Shown here one piece after another: positions 5,838-8,557 of a stretch of 8,557 nt of DNA (the stretch's first letter is position 1; each line of letters begins with the position of its first letter). The position numbers were made by a program, and so were the translations under genes. Source of the DNA: an uncultured Clostridia bacterium (GTDB lineage Bacteria > Bacillota_A > Clostridia > Christensenellales > Aristaeellaceae); contig CAMOGC010000060.1 in assembly GCA_946613955.1 (NCBI GenBank), forward strand, positions 1-8,557. Reading direction: 5' to 3'. Under the pieces are notes generated by a model. It was not told the DNA's origin, did not search any database, and was given only the letters and a program-made list of their open reading frames with translations.

Positions 5838-7075
5838 GCTTTACATCCATCTGCGGGGGCGTCGCCGCGGCCCGGGGCTTTCAGGCGGCTGCCTGCGCCG
5901 CGGGCATCAAATACCGGGACCGGGCGGACATGGCCATGATCTTCAGCCAATCTCCCTGCGCCGTGGCCGGCACCTTTACGACCAATAAGGTCAAGGCCGC
6001 GCCGGTCATCTGGGACCAGGGAATCGTATACGGAAACAAAACCGCGCGGGCGGTGGTGGTCAATTCCGGCATCGCCAACGCCGCCACCGGGGAGCCGGGG
6101 CTGCGCCTGTGCCGGGAAACGGCGGCCTTTGCCGGGGAAACCCTGGGGATTCCGGCGGAGGAGGTGCTGCTGGGTTCCACGGGCGTCATCGGGCCGGTGA
6201 TTCCCCTGGAGAAGATGACCGCCGGGATCCGGGAAATGGCAGGAAACCTGGCCGCCACCCCGGAGGCGGCGGAAAAAGCCAGCCGCGCCATCATGACCAC
6301 CGATACGATCAATAAGCAGTTCGCTGTGGAATTCCCGCTGCCGGGCCCGGCGGGGGAGCCGGTTATGGTCCGGATCGGCGGGATGAGCAAGGGCTCCGGC
6401 ATGATTCATCCCAATATGTGCACGATGCTCGCCTATGTGACGACGGACTGCGCCATCGACCAGCCCCTGCTGCAGAAGGCGCTGAGCGGCGTCGTTCCGG
6501 ACACGTTCAACATGATTTCCGTCGACGGGGACACCAGCACCAACGATACCCTGCTGCTTCTGGCCAACGGCCAGGCGGGGAACAGGCCGATCCGGGAGGA
6601 GGACGAAAGCTACGCCGCCTTCCGGGAGGCGCTGGAGGCCGTCTGCCGGTATCTGGCGATCCTGATGGCCGGGGACGGGGAAGGCGCCACCCATCTCATC
6701 GAAATGACCGTTCAGGGGGCGGATACGAAGGAGAACGCCCGGATCCTGGCCCGCTCGGTGGTGGCCAGCAGCCTGGTAAAGGCCATGGTATTCGGCAAGG
6801 ACGCCAACTGCGGCCGGGTGCTCTGCGCCCTGGGATACGCCGGGCCGGATTTTGATCCGGAGAAGGTGGATCTCTGGCTGGAGGGGGAGGAACCGCTCTG
6901 CTTCTGCCGGGGCGGAAGGGTGCTGGCCTTCGACGAGGAGAAGGCGCTGAAACTGCTGTCTGAAAAAGAAGTGCGGTTCCGCTGCGATCTGCATCAGGGG
7001 GATCAGGAGGCCACCGCCTGGGGATGCGATCTGACCTATGACTATGTGAAAATCAACGGGGATTACAGGACCTGA
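5834..7075 (+). CDS. argJ: Glutamate N-acetyltransferase / ornithine acetyltransferase
   Basis: The enzyme moves the acetyl group from N-acetylornithine to glutamate, recycling N-acetylglutamate; bifunctional members also use acetyl-CoA. It is made as a precursor that cleaves itself before a conserved Thr. At 413 residues it is full length. It shows the oxyanion-hole motif STGVIG (115-120), the cleavage region KGSGMIHPNMCTMLAY (186-201) with nucleophile Thr197, DGDTSTNDT (231-239), FGKDANCGRV (320-329) and the C-terminal end CDLTYDYVKINGDYRT. The residue before Thr197 is Cys where many homologues have Ala. I chose ATG 5834 because AGGAGAGG (5822-5829) precedes it, it overlaps the upstream stop, and family homology begins at residue 2 or 3. 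An in-frame ATG at 5756 would add 26 residues read out of frame from the GNAT gene. Sequence alone does not show whether it is mono- or bifunctional. Confidence 0.97.
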   Translation: MSFTSICGGVAAARGFQAAACAAGIKYRDRADMAMIFSQSPCAVAGTFTTNKVKAAPVIWDQGIVYGNKTARAVVVNSGIANAATGEPGLRLCRETAAFAGETLGIPAEEVLLGSTGVIGPVIPLEKMTAGIREMAGNLAATPEAAEKASRAIMTTDTINKQFAVEFPLPGPAGEPVMVRIGGMSKGSGMIHPNMCTMLAYVTTDCAIDQPLLQKALSGVVPDTFNMISVDGDTSTNDTLLLLANGQAGNRPIREEDESYAAFREALEAVCRYLAILMAGDGEGATHLIEMTVQGADTKENARILARSVVASSLVKAMVFGKDANCGRVLCALGYAGPDFDPEKVDLWLEGEEPLCFCRGGRVLAFDEEKALKLLSEKEVRFRCDLHQGDQEATAWGCDLTYDYVKINGDYRT

Positions 7076-7121
7076 GGCCACAACGGCCGGAAAGGAATTC
7101 CCGGGAAAGACGATCCCGCGG

Positions 7122-7157
7122 GGATCCCGGAGAAAAGGATCCCGGAAGATCGGATCC
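7122..7157 (+). repeat. Short 15-bp-period tandem repeat in the argJ-argB gap
   Basis: GGATCC begins at 7122, 7137 and 7152, exactly 15 bases apart; the first two copies share the longer GGATCCCGGA and the third has decayed. Just before them, GATCCC-GCG-GGGATC (7112-7126) forms a 6-bp hairpin that overlaps the first copy. The purine-rich linkers (gaaaa, agatc) differ. This looks like slippage or duplication in non-coding DNA; no function is evident. Confidence 0.55.
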
Positions 7158-7166
7158 GCGAAGGAA

Positions 7167-7186
7167 CGGCCGGCGCATCCCGGCCG
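7167..7186 (+). other. Hairpin immediately upstream of the argB ribosome binding site
   Basis: A perfect 7-bp stem (CGGCCGG at 7167-7173, CCGGCCG at 7180-7186) with loop CGCATC ends four bases before the AGGA at 7190-7193. There is no U-tract. It could influence ribosome access to argB or define an mRNA end; an identical CGGCCGG at 7084-7090 could compete for the 3' arm. Confidence 0.55.
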
Positions 7187-7201
7187 GAAAGGAACATACG
7201 G

Positions 7202-8071
7202 ATGAACACCCAGTTTACCAATCAGGAACGGGCGGAGGTGCTGACGGCGGCGCTGCCCTATATCCGGCGCTATACCGGGAAAATCGTCGTCGTCAAATAC
7301 GGCGGGAACGCCATGGTCAATGAGCAGCTGAAGCAGCAGGTGATGGAGGATATCGTGCTGCTGTGGCTGATCGGGGTCCGGATTGTGCTGGTTCACGGCG
7401 GGGGTCCCGAAATCAGCGAGCTGATGACGAAGCTGGGCAAGAAGCCGGAATTCGTCAACGGCCTGCGGGTCACCGATCAGGAAACGATGGACATCGTCCA
7501 GATGGTGCTGGCCGGGAAGGTGAACAAGACGCTGGTGAACCTGCTGGAGATGAAGGGCGGAAGAGCCATCGGCCTCTCCGGCATGGACGGGCGGCTGCTG
7601 GAGTGCGAAATCCGGGATCCCGCCCTGGGCTTCGTCGGGGATATCACGAAGATCCACATCCGGCCGGTCATGGATCTGCTGGAGAAGGGCTATATCCCCG
7701 TGGTTTCCACCGTCGGATGCGACAAGCAGGGAAACGCCTACAACATCAACGGCGATACCGCGGCGGCCTACATCGCCGGGGCGCTGAACGCGGAACGGCT
7801 GATCATGATGACGGACATCGCCGGCGTCCTGCGGGACAAGGATGATCCCTCCACGCTGATTCCGGAAATCACCCTGCGGGATATCCCGAAGCTGCAGGAG
7901 GAAGGCATCGTAAAGGGCGGGATGATTCCCAAGGTGCAGTGCTGCGCGGAAGCCCTGTCCCGGGGCGTGCGCCACGTGGTGATCATGGACGGGCGGGTGC
8001 CCCATTCCATCCTGATGGAGCTGCTGACGGACGAAGGCGCCGGCACCATGGTTTCCGGGGATCTGGCGTAA
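7202..8071 (+). CDS. argB: Acetylglutamate kinase, arginine-sensitive type
   Basis: This cytoplasmic amino-acid kinase phosphorylates N-acetylglutamate with ATP, the usual committed, feedback-controlled step of the pathway. The 289-residue protein has the ATP-phosphate loop KYGGNAM (K32, G34-G35), HGGGPEIS (65-72) and NGLRVTD (86-92). It also has NINGDTAAAYIA (181-192), MMTDIAGVL (202-210) and VKGGMIPKV (237-245), which holds catalytic-type K238 and K244. About 25 residues precede the KYGG strand and form the N-terminal helix seen in hexameric, arginine-inhibited enzymes. The C-terminal stretch GRVPHSILMELLTDEGAGTM (264-283) also matches that class. Feedback inhibition by arginine is therefore inferred. 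AGGA at 7190-7193 lies 8 bases before the ATG. It follows argJ by 126 bases and precedes argD by 116. Confidence 0.97.
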   Translation: MNTQFTNQERAEVLTAALPYIRRYTGKIVVVKYGGNAMVNEQLKQQVMEDIVLLWLIGVRIVLVHGGGPEISELMTKLGKKPEFVNGLRVTDQETMDIVQMVLAGKVNKTLVNLLEMKGGRAIGLSGMDGRLLECEIRDPALGFVGDITKIHIRPVMDLLEKGYIPVVSTVGCDKQGNAYNINGDTAAAYIAGALNAERLIMMTDIAGVLRDKDDPSTLIPEITLRDIPKLQEEGIVKGGMIPKVQCCAEALSRGVRHVVIMDGRVPHSILMELLTDEGAGTMVSGDLA

Positions 8072-8148
8072 GCGGCGGGGCCGCCCGCAAACGAAAACAG
8101 GATCGGCTGGTTTGGAACAGAAGCATAAGGACAGCACAGGGCAAAAGA

Positions 8149-8173
8149 GCGGGCCTCTTTTCGGGCGGCCCGC
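8149..8173 (+). other. Hairpin immediately upstream of the argD ribosome binding site
   Basis: A perfect 7-bp stem (GCGGGCC at 8149-8155, GGCCCGC at 8167-8173) with an 11-base loop ends three bases before the GGAGG at 8177-8181. No U-tract follows on the + strand, so it is not a usual terminator for argB. A smaller GCGGC/GCCGC hairpin sits right after the argB stop (8072-8084). The rest of the 116-base gap shows no promoter or operator that I can recognise. Confidence 0.55.
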
Positions 8174-8187
8174 GGGGGAGGAAGAGG

Positions 8188-8557
8188 ATGACGCCGATTT
8201 TTGAGACCGACCGGACCTACGTGGCCGGAACCTACAACCGGTTCCCCGTTGAAATTGTATCAGGAAACGGATCCCTGGTTCGGGATGTGGAGGGAAAGGA
8301 ATATATTGACATGGGTTCGGGGATCGCCGTGACCTCCTTCGGCGTGGCGGATCCGGAGTGGATCGCCGCCGTCGAGGAGCAGATTCACCGGGTTCAGCAT
8401 ATGTCCAATCTGTACTATACCGAGCCCTGCGCCCTGCTGGCCCGGGCCCTGTGCGAAAAAACCGGGATGGCGAAGGTGTTTTTCGGCAATTCCGGCGCCG
8501 AGGCGAATGAATGCCTGATCAAGGTGGCGCGGAAATGGGCCGCGGAGCATAAGGGGC
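8188..8557 (+). CDS. argD: Acetylornithine aminotransferase (3' end outside window)
   Basis: The enzyme converts N-acetylglutamate semialdehyde to N-acetylornithine using glutamate as amino donor and PLP as cofactor. Only the first 123 residues are visible; the family is about 390-400 long and the PLP-binding lysine lies beyond the edge. Visible hallmarks are the class-III opening 'GNGSLVRDVEGKEYIDMGSGIAV' region (26-48), SNLYYTEP (73-80), and the PLP-phosphate motif GNSGAEANE (100-108). The usual 'GHxHP' after GIAV is replaced by GVADP (52-56), a form I recall from clostridial ArgD proteins. ATG 8188 is chosen because GGAGG (8177-8181) lies 6 bases upstream and the homology begins a few residues later. 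The arg-operon context makes ArgD more likely than ornithine or GABA aminotransferase. Confidence 0.93.
   Translation, partial: MTPIFETDRTYVAGTYNRFPVEIVSGNGSLVRDVEGKEYIDMGSGIAVTSFGVADPEWIAAVEEQIHRVQHMSNLYYTEPCALLARALCEKTGMAKVFFGNSGAEANECLIKVARKWAAEHKG

Larger units (their letters stand above)
7084..7194 (+). repeat. 14-bp direct repeat at both ends of the argJ-argB gap
   Basis: CGGCCGGAAAGGAA occurs at 7084-7097, just after the argJ stop, and again at 7181-7194, where it supplies the argB Shine-Dalgarno AGGA. The first copy therefore resembles a second, orphan ribosome binding site. The GGCCGG parts can also pair with each other or with the hairpin at 7167-7186. Confidence 0.6.

Noticed and set aside
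5780..8137. Second very long open frame on the - strand (785 codons) across argJ and argB
   Set aside because: Same reasoning: a codon-bias shadow of argJ and argB, with no recognisable domain and no ribosome binding site worth noting.
1..8557. CRISPR array, tRNA or rRNA gene, transposon, integrase or defence genes
   Set aside because: No spaced repeats of the CRISPR kind, no tRNA-like cloverleaf or rRNA stretch noticed by eye, and no transposase, integrase, nuclease or toxin-antitoxin motif in any credible frame.

Overview
The window is GC-rich throughout and reads as chromosomal DNA of a high-GC member of the Bacillota, probably a gut- or rumen-type Clostridia. The support for this is strong AGGAGG-type ribosome binding sites, consensus sigma-A promoters, an AhrC/ArgR-type arginine operator close to the Bacillus consensus, a Gram-positive-style sensor kinase, and a clostridial-looking ArgD sequence. 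This placement is an inference; no rRNA or other marker gene is present. Every supported gene is on the + strand.

Left part (1-2806): the 3' end of a low-complexity, probably exported protein runs in from the left edge and ends at a good intrinsic terminator (540-575). A consensus promoter (686-714) then drives a two-gene operon: an OmpR-family response regulator (759-1439) and a membrane sensor histidine kinase (1436-2806), coupled by a 4-base ATGA overlap. The kinase's extracytoplasmic loop carries a proline-rich acidic motif much like one in the upstream protein, which hints at, but does not prove, a functional link.

Middle (2807-3135): a 329-base non-coding stretch holds an ARG-box-like operator (2921-2938), an intrinsic terminator (3021-3060), a near-perfect promoter (3072-3100), a second ARG-box-like operator over the expected transcription start (3103-3120), and the argG ribosome binding site.

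Right part (3136-8557): an arginine biosynthesis operon in the order argG - argC - GNAT acetyltransferase - argJ - argB - argD (the last cut by the window edge). argC, the GNAT gene and argJ are joined by ATGA overlaps. The other three junctions are 81-126 bases long, and each holds a GC-rich hairpin just upstream of the next ribosome binding site. ArgB (kinase), ArgC (reductase), ArgD (aminotransferase) and ArgJ (acetyl transfer from acetylornithine to glutamate) form the ornithine half of the pathway. ArgG makes argininosuccinate from citrulline. argF and argH are not in the window. ArgB has the N-terminal helix typical of arginine-inhibited enzymes, so control is likely both transcriptional (ArgR) and by feedback.

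Most of the window is recognisable metabolism and signalling. The parts most worth a second look are the unassigned GNAT gene embedded in the operon, the two-operator control region of argG, the junction hairpins and short repeats, and the shared motif between the upstream protein and the sensor kinase.
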